From: Pholiota molesta
Lineage: Eukaryota; Basidiomycota; Agaricomycetes; Agaricales; Strophariaceae
Reading direction: 5' to 3'
Length of the DNA stretch: 64,000 nt
NCBI GenBank assembly: GCA_014925825.1
Contig: JACGCK010000071.1
Coordinates: 62,001-126,000, forward strand
Shown here: in pieces, positions 23,270 through 35,690 of the stretch
How positions within the stretch are numbered: position 1 is the first letter of the stretch
How the letters are laid out: the number at the start of each line of letters is the position of its first letter
The notes under the pieces: model-generated
The model's database searches: none
What the model was told of the DNA's origin: nothing
The model's input: the letters and a program-made list of their open reading frames with translations, nothing else
Program-made: the position numbers and the translations under genes

Positions 23270-23368
23270 TTCCAGTCTCCAACCTGCTACTAGCTCGCAA
23301 GAAAGAAAAACGTAAACAGGTCAGTAAAAACGGTGCGACTACAAGATAGAAAAGATTGTTCTGTGATA

Positions 23369-25432
23369 TTATGCTCCGATCATTCCTTCATACAGGGGAA
23401 ACCCAACAGCAGCGCATATCTTCTTGTGGACTTTCCAGTCCGCCTTTTGACATTCGCGTGAACAATACTGCGTCTTCTTGCACGCAGTACACACTAATAG
23501 CTGAGGTTTTCCAGGCCCTCTACATTTGGTGCATTGCAATTTAGATGGACCCTTGTCCTCTTCGCCACCTGAAGAAATCGCCCCCGGAAACGAGAAAGGG
23601 AAGAGCGGCCCAATCGCCACCCGAGTAGCCTCGTCGCGGAACGGCGCCCACTCGGTCACTGTCCCGAACCGCCCCAGGTTCTTGCCCTTCCCGCAGCTGC
23701 ACAGCGGACTGCGCTCCGCCACGTCCAAGGACGCCGGCACCCCCCTCGTGCGGTACTCGCAGGCGTCCGTATGCTGCCACGTGCGGCACCGCTCCGCGAG
23801 AAGAGGAAGGAGGAGCGTCCACATCCTTTTCTCGTCTGCGTGGGTCATCACTTCGACGAAATGGCGGTGCCTCAGCGCATCGAAGGCGGGGCTGAGTTTG
23901 GGCATGATCCTGTCGGCCAAAGGCACGACGCAGGCGTCGAGGACGATGGTGTGCGAGCCCAAGTCGAGTTTCATCGCGTTGACGAAGATGTAGGTGTAGA
24001 CGCCCCCGTTCAGGGGATCGGACAGGCCGAAGACATTGGACCAGTCCTGGGGCCTTGCGACCTGCAACCCAGCGTACTTGAGGAACAAGCAAGCGGTGGT
24101 GTCCTTGACATTGACGAACGTTCCGCGTGCCGGTTGGAAAGGATTCAATCTAGCCTCTGTTTCGGCCTTGGATAACGTCAGTGCGATATGGGTGTTGGGC
24201 CAGTCAAGGTCTTCTTCTTTTCCTGGAAGCGATATAGCTGGGAGGAGGTCCAGTTTGAGATAATGGATGTTGAGCAGGTTGATCTGCTTGTTGTCGTTTG
24301 CCACAGCAAAAGGATTGAGGGAGAGATCGCGAAAATCGCTGAAGTCTGGTCGAACTGGCGTTTCGAGCTAAGAAAGTGGGCGAATAATCAGTCTTCCGAA
24401 GTGTTCGTATATGTGCAATCGGTTTACCTCGATAAAAGACGATTTACGAGCTATTCGCATTTGCAGCCGTTTCATCTGAACTGGGAAAGGGTATCTAAGC
24501 CGATACTTATGGTCGCCAAATATGACAAGCACAGAGGAATCTGTTAATGGCTTCGTTACCACCTTGATGCCGCTTGCAAGCGAACTCGCAGCATCAGCGT
24601 CAGCGATTTCTTTCCGAACGACGAGATTTACCGCTTTGTCGCCAGAAGAACTGAAATTCCCCGTAACCTCTGTGACACTTTCAGATGCCGTCGATGCGTT
24701 ATAGCCAGGGGTCTGGCGCAGACGTTCTACCTCTTGCGCATTGCCCGGACGGTGGCGGACTACTTGGATATGGGTCGCGTCTGTCAAAGGTGTGGAAAAT
24801 ATAGCAAGGCGCATCCCCAGCTGAGACTTCAATTGAATAGACAACAGAGTGCTTCGGATGTGGAGTCCGACCTTGGTCGCTGCTGGCGCATTGCACAACG
24901 TCCACGATGGCAGATAGAAAGTAGCAATGAGGGAGGAACTTCCGCTCCATCCTTTCGGATCTTCCTTGATCGTGACTTGAGGCTCGCCGTCGACGACAGA
25001 AACCGAAGTCTCTCCGAAAGTGAGATGGACGGACGAGTAGATGTTGTGAGACTCCATCGGCGATCATCGTCAGCAAGAGTGTATTGCGGGCTAAAAAAAC
25101 GAATATTCTGAGCCCAGCAATAAAAACGACGATTAGTTACTCACCTAGCACCGCTGGTTCCAAGTCGCAACATGTAAAATCCAGATGACGATTGCCTAAT
25201 GAATGCTAAATGGCTAGGAACTTGCTACGAACCCGGAAAAAAAATACAAAAAATACATACCAGGAGCTAGGTCCGCATACACGGTATACAAAATACTGTG
25301 TGGGTCACCACAGCCCAGCAGAAGAATTTCCGCACTTTTTTCAGGAGATAAGTTTTGTGTAAGGCAGGTGGGCGGGGCATTCCCTATTGGATAAAAAGAT
25401 GTTTTCTTCGACCAAAGGACCGGATGAGCCAT
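23369..25432 (-). pseudogene. DUF4470-MYND zinc-finger protein, probably with an internal deletion
   Basis: Exons: 25432-25261, 25195-25145, 25090-24428 and 24367-23369. The N-terminus is a DUF4470 start (FYPIGNAPPTCLTQNL, LLLGCGDPHSILYTVYADL, LDFTCCDLEPAVLARNTLLLTMIADG). The C-terminus ends in a MYND finger: CTKC, 10 residues, CTAC, then YCSRECQKADWKVHKKIC. Between them, near 25055, the frame changes by one position in the direction opposite to the other breaks in this window, where IADG would meet ESHNIYSSVHL. Most DUF4470-MYND proteins I know of are much longer here, so a deletion of the middle is likely (inference). The downstream part stays open over two exons. Function is unknown for the family; MYND fingers usually bind proteins. 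Confidence 0.65.
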
Positions 25433-26414
25433 GTCGGAAACCAGAGACTCAGGCGCAATGAGGAGAGGAATGGGATTTGGCTTTACGTTCTTAGTCACCG
25501 CGTGGACACTCTGGGAAGACTTGGCAAATGAAATTTTTTAGAAAAGCGTTGACACATAAGAAACTCATTCACTGACCGAGTGTTATCAAACAAAGAAAGG
25601 ACACAGATAGAAGCTTATATGTGAGGAATCTTTGTTAGAGTCCGTGTGGGTAATGGAGGACCCAATGGTGCTCAAAGAGTTAGCTACTAGTATAGGCATT
25701 ATATAGAGACGGTGACGGTGCCACAGAGGGTTGTGTTGAACAGGCCGCCGATCACACGCGGCACGGTGCGGCAAATCCCGAAGCTGGTACTTGCTTTGGC
25801 TGCCATACTAGCCGACGTCAGAGCATACACACTACGAACTCGGACATCCGATGAAACCACACTGGATAGTCTGCAGAGCCAGCCGCCATAAAAGTACAAT
25901 GTTCAATGTTCAACGTTCAACTATTTAAATCGCCGTGACAAACGATCGGACATACTTAAAGTGTCAGAAGCACACACTTGTGGTTCTTTTACTCGCGCTT
26001 TCAACGAGGTCGTTCATTGAATCATTCCTGCGCAGAAAGAAATCAGTCATATTTGCCATTTATTGTGCAAAGAACCGGAACGTTATTGAATACCGATAAA
26101 TAAAACGATAATTGTCATTCTCTCTGTTCGTCAAACAAAAAGACCGCAGACTCTATGTATATGTACGCCGGCCCACTGGCCATGAAAGTAGTGTGATGTG
26201 TATGTAAAGTCATAATATATGTACAAGGGTTGGATGAAGAGAACAGAGAAATCTGGACATTGTTTGCGCCTATGCGCAATTCGGGGCGTAAAGTTCCATC
26301 GTCATTGAATGTTCCGTGCCATGAGAGTAAAAAAAAATGATAGGGAGAACGCTGAAAAACTTGAATGTTGTTTTCAAGTTCGTCGATTGTCATCCGTGGT
26401 ACATGGAGCTCTGA
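25433..26414. other. Intergenic, one unassigned 66-codon frame
   Basis: About 1 kb between two minus-strand genes. A minus-strand frame at 25899-25699 contains STSFGICRTVPRVIGGLFNTTLCG, which looks protein-like but has no recognised family or clear start. Tandem ATTGAACGTTGAAC-like repeats sit near 25900-25925. Confidence 0.4.
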
Positions 26415-26916
26415 TCACCAGTACACCCGGCGCTCAACGGTGCGACGGCGACTGACTGAGGGTTGCGAGTACGAGATGGTGCGCCGCACGTGGGTGACGG
26501 TGGGGTACCATGCATGGAAGAGCTCGCCCTCGAGCTGCACTTCGACGATTTGGCGGCCCTAAGGACGAACAATTGAGGTTAGTACATCCACGTGGAAGGC
26601 GACGAGAGCCTGAAGACGGGATTGATACGTAATAGTCTGAGGAAAGCGCACGTACAGCGTAATCATAGTGCGAGCCAATGACGAGGCCCTCCTGCCTGCC
26701 CTTCAGGCCATGGCGCACTGCAACAATATCTCCTGGCTGTAGTCGAGTGAAAGTTGTGTGGAGGTCGTAGACGCGGGGAAAGAGTCAAGTGTACAGTGAC
26801 ACGAGTTAGGGGCGAATTTGAAGTGGATATGGGATGCATTCGCAATGAGCGCATGCGACTTTGGGACAAGAACAGAGAACACGCACGACGATAGTAGAAT
26901 CCTCATGAGTCGACAT
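26415..26916 (-). CDS. Small conserved-looking protein, 84 aa
   Basis: Three exons, 26916-26887, 26736-26656 and 26558-26415, all in phase 0, encode 84 aa: a short acidic leader, PGDIVAVRHGLKGRQEGLVIG, then GRQIVEVQLEGELFHAWYPTVTHVRR and a basic end (RRRTVERRVYW). Alternating short strands with a GD-V-RHGLKG start recall an SH3-like or KOW-like barrel, but this is a guess from pattern. Donors are GTGCGT and GTACGT, with acceptors CTACAG and CCTTAG. No function is claimed. Confidence 0.65.
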
Positions 26917-28948
26917 GGCTAGTAGTTTCAGAAGAAGTGTGGAAGCTGGTGTGTGTGAGTGTGAGCGGCGGCAGACAAAGTAGCGGAGTCGAATGAGGAA
27001 AGGTGCTAATAAACGGCCCGATGTCATCAGTATCTTCTCCGGGCTGTAAAAGACATGCAACCTACGTTGGATAAGATGGATAGGCTGTAGTGTGCGTGGA
27101 GGGAGATTGGGTTACGGTCAGAGTTGGGAGGAAGGATGGGTCGACTTATATCCCTGAGATTAGATGATGCATTTTCATTTCAATTTTTTGCGGCCTGCCA
27201 AACGCGAGGCTGCCTCGAGGCGTATTGTCCGGGACCCTGCATCAACATTGCATCTTCTCAGTCCGGCACATCGGTCGGCCTTGTCCTCTCATAATTTGCG
27301 CTTATATACAAGCTCATTTGTATTGTTCAAACAAGAAAAACAGGTACAGGGCACGCGGGTACGCCGAAGAGTTGCTACGGGAAAATCATGGACTATACAA
27401 TTGACGATACAACACATTTTTTGCCAGCTTTGCCCTGCCGATCGCGTATCGCAAGAGCGGGCGGCTGGAGGCATGTGCCGCAGCCCACGAGGACGCCAGC
27501 AGGGAAACCGCACATCTGCTGCGTTGTGTTGGCGGTCAGACTCGTTGATGCTGAGACGTGTATCAGGCTGTTAGGAATCAGCAAGAGCCCGAGCCAGGTG
27601 TTAGGAGCGGGCTATGCCTTGTCCACTTTGCGTTATCATCCTGCGCGTTGCCAGCGCGCGTGTTGATGCGCATGCGCGACGCATGTTGATTCCGAGATGC
27701 ACGCACACATGTAGTGTCTATGAGAATTCGCCGTCGATCGTAATACTCGGATATGAATTCCTCTCTCTACACAGCTCAGATAACGCGACGCTATGTTTGA
27801 TTCATGTTCAAGGAAGCACTGAAAGATGACACAGTACGCCGTGGAATCCGCTCATGGTCTCCGTGCACAGATCTCATTCAGTCAATTTCTGAGAGTTGGT
27901 ATCATTTGAGTAAGATGCCCTAGAGAACTAGATAAACATAGCGAGAAAAAGAGAAGGAAAAAAAAAACAGATATCGTAAATGATTGGCTGGGCGAAACAA
28001 CAGAATGCGCACCGGAATTATTCGAGCGCGGCATTTTCGCAGGCAGCAGAACATGGAAGGAACATAAGTAGTAACGAAAGGGAACGTGTAAAATACTTGC
28101 GATCGTAGCTGAACAGATATAGGAACTTGGAAAAAGGGGCTTTAAAGATGGAAAAGTGGATGAATCGTAATGTTCTTTTACATGTTGCGTTTCCAGTCCA
28201 AAGATATATCCGAGGTCCAGAACGTTGTTCATGAACCTGTTGTGAGTGGGGTATGGTGGGAGTCGAGGGTCGAAGGCACGCTTCGTTGGATTAATGCCAT
28301 CAAGAGACGAGCGCTTGAGCAGGCGCCAATCAGACGACACCTGACGCAACAGCTGCTCAACCAGCCGTTCAATCGAAAGCTCGCTTGCGAAAAAAGGCGT
28401 AGGGCTATGATGTGTGGTCGTGGTATCGGTAAGAAATGGGGCGATGTGGGATATAAAAGGGTCGTGGATGGGCAGGGGTTATCGGAAGACAAGATGAGAA
28501 GGGGATGGCGGGGTGGGGGGGGTGGATATCATGGATATCAAAGTGTCGCAGATGATTTTGGGTAGTCGGAAGATTGGAGGAGGAGGGGTGGGGTGCAAGC
28601 GGAAGGAGGATAGGCAAAGAGGACACAGAAGGTGAGCAAGGGAGGGTAGCTGGCTGGGCCGAACATAAGTAACTACTAAAGAAAACAGGCAGCACTGATT
28701 GCATGAGAACAAAAGACGAAAAAAAAAAAAAGATACGTGTGCCGTGGGTGCAATACGTCGACGCAGATTAGTAAATAAGCAAAAGATGCCCATCAAAGAG
28801 AGCCAAGCGCAGAAAAAGCAAAACATTATCCAGTGCACAACCGCCAGCAGAGCAAAAAAAAGCACCATTGAACAGAAAAAAAAGCAAAAGCCAACATACC
28901 CCCTGCCTCCATGCCTCGTGCCCATCGCTCCCAGCTCGAACTCCCAGC
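26917..28948. other. Intergenic, no supported gene
   Basis: About 2 kb. It has several open frames up to 155 codons (for example 28349-27882 on the minus strand), but they are low in complexity and show no splice-linked partners. The right part (28500-28900) is purine-rich on the plus strand and is probably the 3' flank of the next minus-strand gene. Confidence 0.45.
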
Positions 28949-31900
28949 TCAGGACGCAGCATCCCCCCCACCGCCCGCCTTCCGCTGCCCCAGCGCCGTA
29001 TACGCCGGCGGCAGCTCAATCGTCTCCGGCTCCTCCGGCGGCAAACTCGGGCCCGCATCATCGTGCTGTATAATATTCACCGCGCGCATCGGCCTCGGCG
29101 CGCCCCCCTTCCGCCGCTCCCCCGCGCCACCGGTGCCGCCGCCGAGCGCGGACGACGCCGCGTCCGGCGTCGTCGCGCGCGTGTAGAAGCTCGACGTCGC
29201 GCCGCTCAGCGGGCGCCGGCCCTCCGCGTCGTCCGTCATCGTCCCCGTCCCCGTCTGCGTCCCGCCGTGCAGCGAGCTCGTGCCGTCGAGCGTCGGGTCC
29301 GGCACCATGAACGGCTCCGGCTGGTAGTACTGCGGCAGCTCGTTGCGCCGCGCGCCCCCCGCGCCGCCGTGCGTCGCGCGCGGCCCGTCGCCCTCTTCGT
29401 CGTCGTCGTCGTCGTCCGCGTTGATCAGGTCCGGGCGCTCCTTGTACCGCTTCTGCGTGCGCCCGCGCCGGCGGTAGACCCAGAAGAGGATGAGCGCGAT
29501 GATGATCAGCGCGAGGCCGCCGATCACGCCGCCCACGATCCCGCCGATGTTCGTCGGCCCGCTACTGCCAGTCGTGCTTTGAAAAACAGAAGACATCCAA
29601 CGTCAGCATCACAGCGCGCTAGAGCACCACCACTACACATAGACATAGACGCCCTGCACTCACCCTCCGCTATTCGACGTCGGATAGCTGCCGCCCGCCG
29701 GGCTGCCGGGCGTCGAGCTCGGACTGCTGTCCGACAGACAGCTCCCGTCGTTGTTGATCCCGGACGACACCGAGTTCAGCGCGCTGCCCGCCGTCCCGTT
29801 GCCCCGCGCGTCCCCGCCCACGAGGATGAGCGTCGTCCCGCCGCGCAGCGGGGGCTTCCACGTGAACCCCGTGCCCTGCTCCGTGACATTCGTGATCGGG
29901 CCCTCAGGGATCGCAAACGACTCGCCACCGGGGATGATGCCCAGGAAATTGGGTGTGCTATAGCATACACACGGCGATCAGATGGAGAGAAAGGAAAATG
30001 ACTTGGAAGAGATGGAGGGGGGAGAGAGAGGAAACGCACCCCTGCACCGTCGTGGGGTCCCACCATATCCGCGTATCCGTGCACTGCACGATCTGGTACA
30101 GCGGGTTGATGGAGAACACGAACAGCGGCTGGACGGATTTGGTCGCGTCGAAACACGTTGCGTTGTTCGACGATGTCACCTGCGCAGCGACGCTCGTGCC
30201 GCCTGAACCGAACCCTGTTGCATCGCTGACCTGTAAGAAAAATAAGGATTAGATCTGCTGCTATCGAAAATGAACAGAGAAAAATAAAAGTAAGAAACAA
30301 GAAAGCAAATCAAAAGAAGGAAATCGAAATGAAATGAGAATGAAAGCATCCAATGAGAGCCGCTTTCGCCCCACTACATTCCAACCCATCAGCCTTCCAG
30401 ATCGTCCTCAATCCAGAGCTGAATTAACACCACCACCCAAACCCTTCGCGCAAATCCCCATTGATCAAAAAAACCCAAAAATCGCCCTTCATCCTCCGAA
30501 ACTCATTTAGCCACGCTCATCCCACCCAGGCTGGAGCGCACCCAGCCTCGAACCGAACAGCCAAATGAAAAAAAAAAAAACCACACTGCGCAGCCCATTT
30601 ACCCCAGCCCATCTCCCACCGCGCCAAAAATACAGCGCCAAGCATACACACAACCAACCATCGCCGACGCTATTCCTGGTTCGAACCCATCCATAAAAAA
30701 ATAGCGCGATCGATGGCAGATGGTGGCTGATGGGAGATGGGGCGAGAAGGACAAGCACAGCGCCGCCATGAATAGACGCAGCGCCATCTCTCTTGACACA
30801 ACGAGACGAGGCGAGGCGAGGTGTATGGAGATGGGTGTGTAAGGCAGGAGGCGCAGGAGGCTGATGGTTGCCACCACACACGGTATATCCGCGCCAATAT
30901 CCGCGGTGGAGCTGGCGAAGTCGAATAGGTATAGGCTAAGGAAAACCGGTGTTCTCGGCGCGCAGCTGCAGGTAGAAACCCACCCACCCCCCCGGCGATG
31001 ATGCGCGATGGGGGATCACACACATTCGTCGCCCACGAACAAGGAAAAGAAGTCGCGAAGGAGAAGGAAGGACTGCGCACGCCCACCGGTGCTATGCACG
31101 CTCTTCCCTCCTAGCCCCACGCGCTATATTTAGGCGGGAAAACCACGAATGGAGGCTGATAAGGCAGGACGATCAACGTGACGGCACCATTGACGTGCAG
31201 GGCTGGGTGCGGCACAGATAGCGCGCTGGCGACGCGGCGTTGCCGACGATGGTGATAAGTAGATAGGCGCTGTCGTCTGATCACGCTCTTCCGCGCTTGC
31301 CCTGCGTCGAGGACGTGCAGACGGCGGGGGCGGAAATGGCGCAGCGCCAGCGCGCGAAGGATTGGTCCACACGCGACAACAATGGCATACAGAGACCGTA
31401 TCTCCCAAAACGGGCCCGATGATATCGAAGGGCCCGTTTTAAGCTCACGGGGCGAGCCCATGACAAGCACCGGCGTGAGCGTTCCAGCACTAGGCGCGAG
31501 CTAGCCACCCGGGGCTGCCCAGGACTGTCGTGCTATCGCAGCACGGCCGTAATCCTAGCCGGTCAGGTCCATCCCATACATATCCCGATTTCAATCCCAG
31601 CGGAGCGGGCAATGTATGCCGCAGTGTGACTGTAATATGGGAAACGCATTCCACGTCCCGCAGGAAGAAGTTGTGCGTTTACAGCGCCGCGCCGGACCGT
31701 AAATAAGTCTTAGGAGGGCTAGAGGAGGTGGCGCGCTGTGTCGCAGGTGGGGTGGGAGTTGGCGGGTGGAGCGAGATGGGGGTTGTGAAGCGCGAATGTT
31801 GGAGACGCTAGGGGTACACGAAATGGAACGGGCAGTATTCGGAAGATCGGGCTGAGAAAAGCGGGATGTGTCGAGGCTTGAGAGTGCGATTGGATTCGCG

Positions 31901-32412
31901 GAGACTGGGTAGCGGGGCAGAGCGGTACAGTGGAGCGAGTAACATAAAAACGAACATCCAAAGAAAAAGAAAGAAGAAAAAATGAGTAAAGAAAGAAAGG
32001 CGGAACTCACCACAGCAACGAACTGTGAGTTTTCAGGATACGGCAGCGTGAACGAGACCTGGGTCGCGTTTCCCGGAAACGGGATATCCATGATCCTCCG
32101 CGCCTCGATAGTGTTCGGAAGCGGGCTGGACCCAAAAGGCAGGATGAGTATACGGTACGGTGGCGTCCCACTGCTGCTGTCGCTTTTACCCTTGCCCTTC
32201 GAGTTGGAGTCTGCGATGGTGACGGTGAGCGTCCCACACTGGGTCGGGGTGTTCGCGAAATTCCATGTGTATGCGTGAGCGGAGGGGAGCAGCGCGCCGG
32301 CTGCGGCGCTGAGAACGATATTGAGGGCGAGAGATAGCGAGGAGGACGGCGACGACGTCGCTGAACGGGCTGGCAGTCGTGGGGTGCGTCTGCGTAGTGT
32401 GGAGGACGCCAT
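28949..32412 (-). CDS. Secreted-domain, single-pass membrane protein of unknown function
   Basis: Four exons, 32412-32011, 30230-30040, 29957-29664 and 29576-28949, encode 504 aa. A hydrophobic leader (SLALNIVLSAAAGALLPSAHA) looks like a signal peptide. An extracellular part follows with YTWNFANTPTQCGTLTVTI, several N-glycosylation sequons and paired cysteines (CTDTRIWW, NNDGSCLSD). A Gly/Ser linker leads to one membrane span (GGVIGGLALIIIALILFWVYRRR) and an acidic, low-complexity cytosolic tail ending near PPAYTALG. An upstream in-frame ATG at 32436 is possible. The first intron is about 1.78 kb (30231-32010), very long for this genome; the protein sequence joins smoothly across it (FVAV-VSDATGF). 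The layout recalls fungal surface sensors, but no family is assigned. Confidence 0.75.
31407..31440. repeat. Perfect 11-bp hairpin inside the long intron
   Basis: AAAACGGGCCC (31407-31417), a 12-nt spacer, then GGGCCCGTTTT (31430-31440). It lies in the middle of the 1.78-kb intron. Confidence 0.85.
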
Positions 32413-34330
32413 GGAGGGAAGAAGAGAAGTCAACACTCGCCGGCATCATTGCCCCGATCGACGTCACTATGTATGTACACCATGTCACGTTTTCGCCTTT
32501 TCTGGCAAATACTAATAGTAATACTCATCACGTTAAAAACTTGTTAAAATCAACCTAAAATCACAGAATGGACAACTGGCACACCTTTCGGACGTATCCC
32601 TCAGCCAGCCCTCAGCTCAGCGCTCATCAGTGGTATCGCCAACACGTCTTTGTCCTTTTAATAAAGCACTTAGAAGAACAAAACAGGCAGACTAGTCACC
32701 TCTAGTCACTAGTTGCTACCTATTTGCCCCACTTTCATCATTCATCTATTGTTCATTTATCTAAAGTTCAACATGGTTCACTCCACCCAGGTCCCACACA
32801 CGACAACCGCATCACCTAATGCTCAACGCTGACGTTCATCCTCATATAATGCCTCATGCTTTTCATATAGCTCACTGACAACCGTATGTACTCTTACACT
32901 CCTGGTTGCAGGTTCTTCGACAAGGGTACCGACTCGTTTCGTCGGGAACCTCCAATTTTCGTGCTTTCGCTCCCATCAAGCTTGGTGACGACTCATCATG
33001 CACTAGCCTGTCGCTATTGCCACTGCCACTGCCACTGCCGTCGTCTGCTGCGCGCTTGCTATACACCTGTAGCCTGTCGAAACCGCTAGTCCATCAATGT
33101 GAAGACAGCTCGCTCGTACCGTCACCCCGAATCGAAATGTGCTCAGGCTGTCCAGTGTCCGGCTAGTTACTAGTATGTCTAACCTGTGTCTAACTCTAAA
33201 TCTTCTCGCTCTCCTGGGTCAGCGCTCAGCATTTATTTTCAGTACAAAGCGTTTTTACTCGCGCCGCCGTCGCGCTGTTCTTCAAACTATGACCCCAATG
33301 ACACTCGCAAACTCTGAACATATGATGGACGGACCACTAGCGGAAGAGCCCAACCTCCTACATACCTCTCAACTGATTAATAAACGACAGCGAGCTTCTC
33401 GGAGTTGTCTCGGAGACTTCTTGCTGTCGCTTCAATTATGTCTACGGCGAATAAATAATCACCGATATGCACAGGAAGCTTACCACGCATCCAGCAGCGC
33501 TTGTTGAGGCTCCAAAGATCCGGCTACTTATGCACAACTATCGCTCTCCTGGGTCAGCATTTGTTTTCGGTACAGAGCACTTCCACTCGCGCCGCAAGCG
33601 CTGTCGGAGTTGGACTGCTTTTACTCGCCAGCCGTACAGCTACCCTTTACAACCTCGACCCACTGACACACGCATCCGTCGCATCTTGCGTCGAGCGCAG
33701 ACGAATGCAGGCGAAGGCGACGAGCAGCAGGCCAGACGGCTCAATGAAAGCTGTCTTCAATCTAAATGCCTAATGACACTTGCACACTCTGAACATCCGA
33801 TAGACCACTAGCGGAGGGGCCCAATGAACTGCCTCCTACCTCCCAGATGACTTGATTAGTAAACGACATCAAGCTTCTCGGAAACTTCGTGCTGTCGCCT
33901 CAATCACGTCTGCCCCCGATATGTACGGGAAGCATACCACGTTTCGAGCAGCCTGTTGGTATTCTCCAGTCGATCGCAATTTCCACAGTTTCCCCACCTT
34001 CATAAGTACTCGTCCCCGCAAAAATCGGACAAGCCGTCACTGGCAGCAACAGAACTTCCGCATAATCGATCGAGGCCCACGCTCGGATGCTGCACTTTCT
34101 GTGTCCCTACACTCCTTGCATCCCATAGACGATTCACACGCATTATGAATTAGCTGTTTGATTGATCTCTACAGAAAATAAACGCTCGGTCAAGAAAATG
34201 ATAACTGCCCTACCCCAACCCGCACTGCCTCGTCTACTACTTCCACCTGTGCATACAGGTCGCAACATCTACATCCTAAAACGCAGACTGAACGGATGTC
34301 AGTACAGAGAAATGCCATTATGACAGACAC
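32413..34330. other. Intergenic with tandem and dispersed repeats
   Basis: No gene is supported. The part near 32480-32900 resembles 37270-37700 (shared GTCACGTT..TTTTCTGGCA, GACTTAGAAGAA- and CAACGCTGA-type blocks). Short CACTGC repeats sit at about 33020-33045. A tandem duplication of about 360 bp occupies 33165-33910. Confidence 0.5.
33165..33910. repeat. Diverged tandem duplication, two units
   Basis: Unit 1 (about 33165-33515) and unit 2 (about 33520-33910) share CGCTCTCCTGGGTCAGC, CACTCTGAACAT-like and ACCACTAGCGGA blocks in the same order. Neither codes for a recognised protein. Confidence 0.65.
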
Positions 34331-35280
34331 TCACAACAAGCCGCCGAAGGCACTCTTCTTTGGCTTATCACTGCTCTTCGGGGTCTGACTCGATATTTCC
34401 TCCAACTTCTTCGCCAGCTGACCTCGTGTCAGCGTCACGCCCTTCGATGTCGCCTCTCGCATAGCCGCCGTTATAATACGCCAAGCGGAATCGTTTGTGT
34501 TGTCGAATTGATATCCCCCAGCCACAGCCGTATTTCCACTTTGAACGACCGACGACCAGGTAATCCACTGAGCGCCAGGAAATGCTCTGGTTATGTTTTC
34601 CTTATAGGTCGTACTCGGATTGTTGGTGTCTTGCAGATAGAGAATACCAGCTATCGTGGTGTTCGGCCTGTGTAATCAAATGCCAAAAATCGTTGACATA
34701 ATTAGATGAAGAAGAATGCGTATGTGTTGGAATTGTCACCCACTCTGCCCGTAACCACTGTACAATTCCCCCCACAATATCGTAGTTGGATACATCTTCG
34801 TTGTTGAACCCGGGCGTGTCGATGAGTTGGACATAAGTTGCGGGACTGTGATTTGGCGCGGATTTCTCCACATTGAAGGGCGCCACGGACGTTGTGCATG
34901 CATGCAGATCGCCTGGGTCGCCGAGAGGAGGTAAAGGATCGAGCTTGGGCTTCCCAGCAACGCATATGAACTGGATAAAGATGGTTAGTGCTATACGTGT
35001 TATTAGGTTGAGGTTTAACTGGTCGTCTTACATGACTCTTTCCACATCCAGTCTCTCCGAACAATCTACCAAGATCGTGAGTGGGCGAGAGTCAAGATAT
35101 TTTGTGATAATACTCTGACATGACGACGGGTGCCGATGTGGCAGTAAAGCTTTTTGGGCTGCATCAAAGAGAAGAGTAATAAAAGAGGACAGTTGTGCGC
35201 GATCGATGATCTAACGATGATCTAACTCACCTTTCTGCCTGCCCTTTTGGGCGGTTACTGTTGCTCGATTTCGATGGCAT
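34331..35280 (-). CDS. AIG1-like P-loop GTPase, paralogue 1
   Basis: Five exons, 35280-35231, 35158-35114, 35065-35032, 34970-34744 and 34667-34331, encode 230 aa. The exon-3 microexon (34 nt) holds the P-loop LFGETGCGKSH. Exon 4 carries the switch II motif (IDTPGFNNED) and exon 5 reads IAGILYLQD and then WITWSS where a G4 motif would be expected. Family members normally bind GTP and often act at membranes; no role is known for the fungal ones. It is the downstream-most member of a minus-strand array and is closest to paralogue 2, sharing its promoter region and C-terminus (FDNTNDSAWRIIT, LTRGQLAKKL). Confidence 0.82.
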
Positions 35281-35690
35281 ATGTCTCGGAGTCGTGGGGC
35301 TGGGCCGGTATGGGAGCTCATCAGAATTTCTAATGGCAGCTTTGCCTTATATTTTGCTAGGCGCGCGGGAAGCATGCCCGCATCATGTCTTATGTTGGAC
35401 GACGGTAGGTGGTGCAAACCACGAGGCATGAAAATCTTAGCGCTGTCACCCAATTGTCTGCGGCGTCCATACATGGGCCTCAAGGCCAGTATCCGATTCC
35501 AAGTTCTATCAATATAATTTATAGAAAATCACTATTCCTGGCGCAAATGATGTATGAATCACCAACTCCCCAGGCGATGCGGCGCCTCGACCCCTACTTC
35601 CACAAGTCGTCACATTCAGTTCTTAGAACGAAAGAATCCACTGAAATGATGTTAGCATAGACAAATTCTATTATGACAGTCTGTCCAAAC

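Noticed and set aside
28868..30001. 377-codon plus-strand frame
   Set aside because: Antisense shadow of the GC-rich exons of the single-pass membrane protein; Arg/Ala/Pro only and without motifs.
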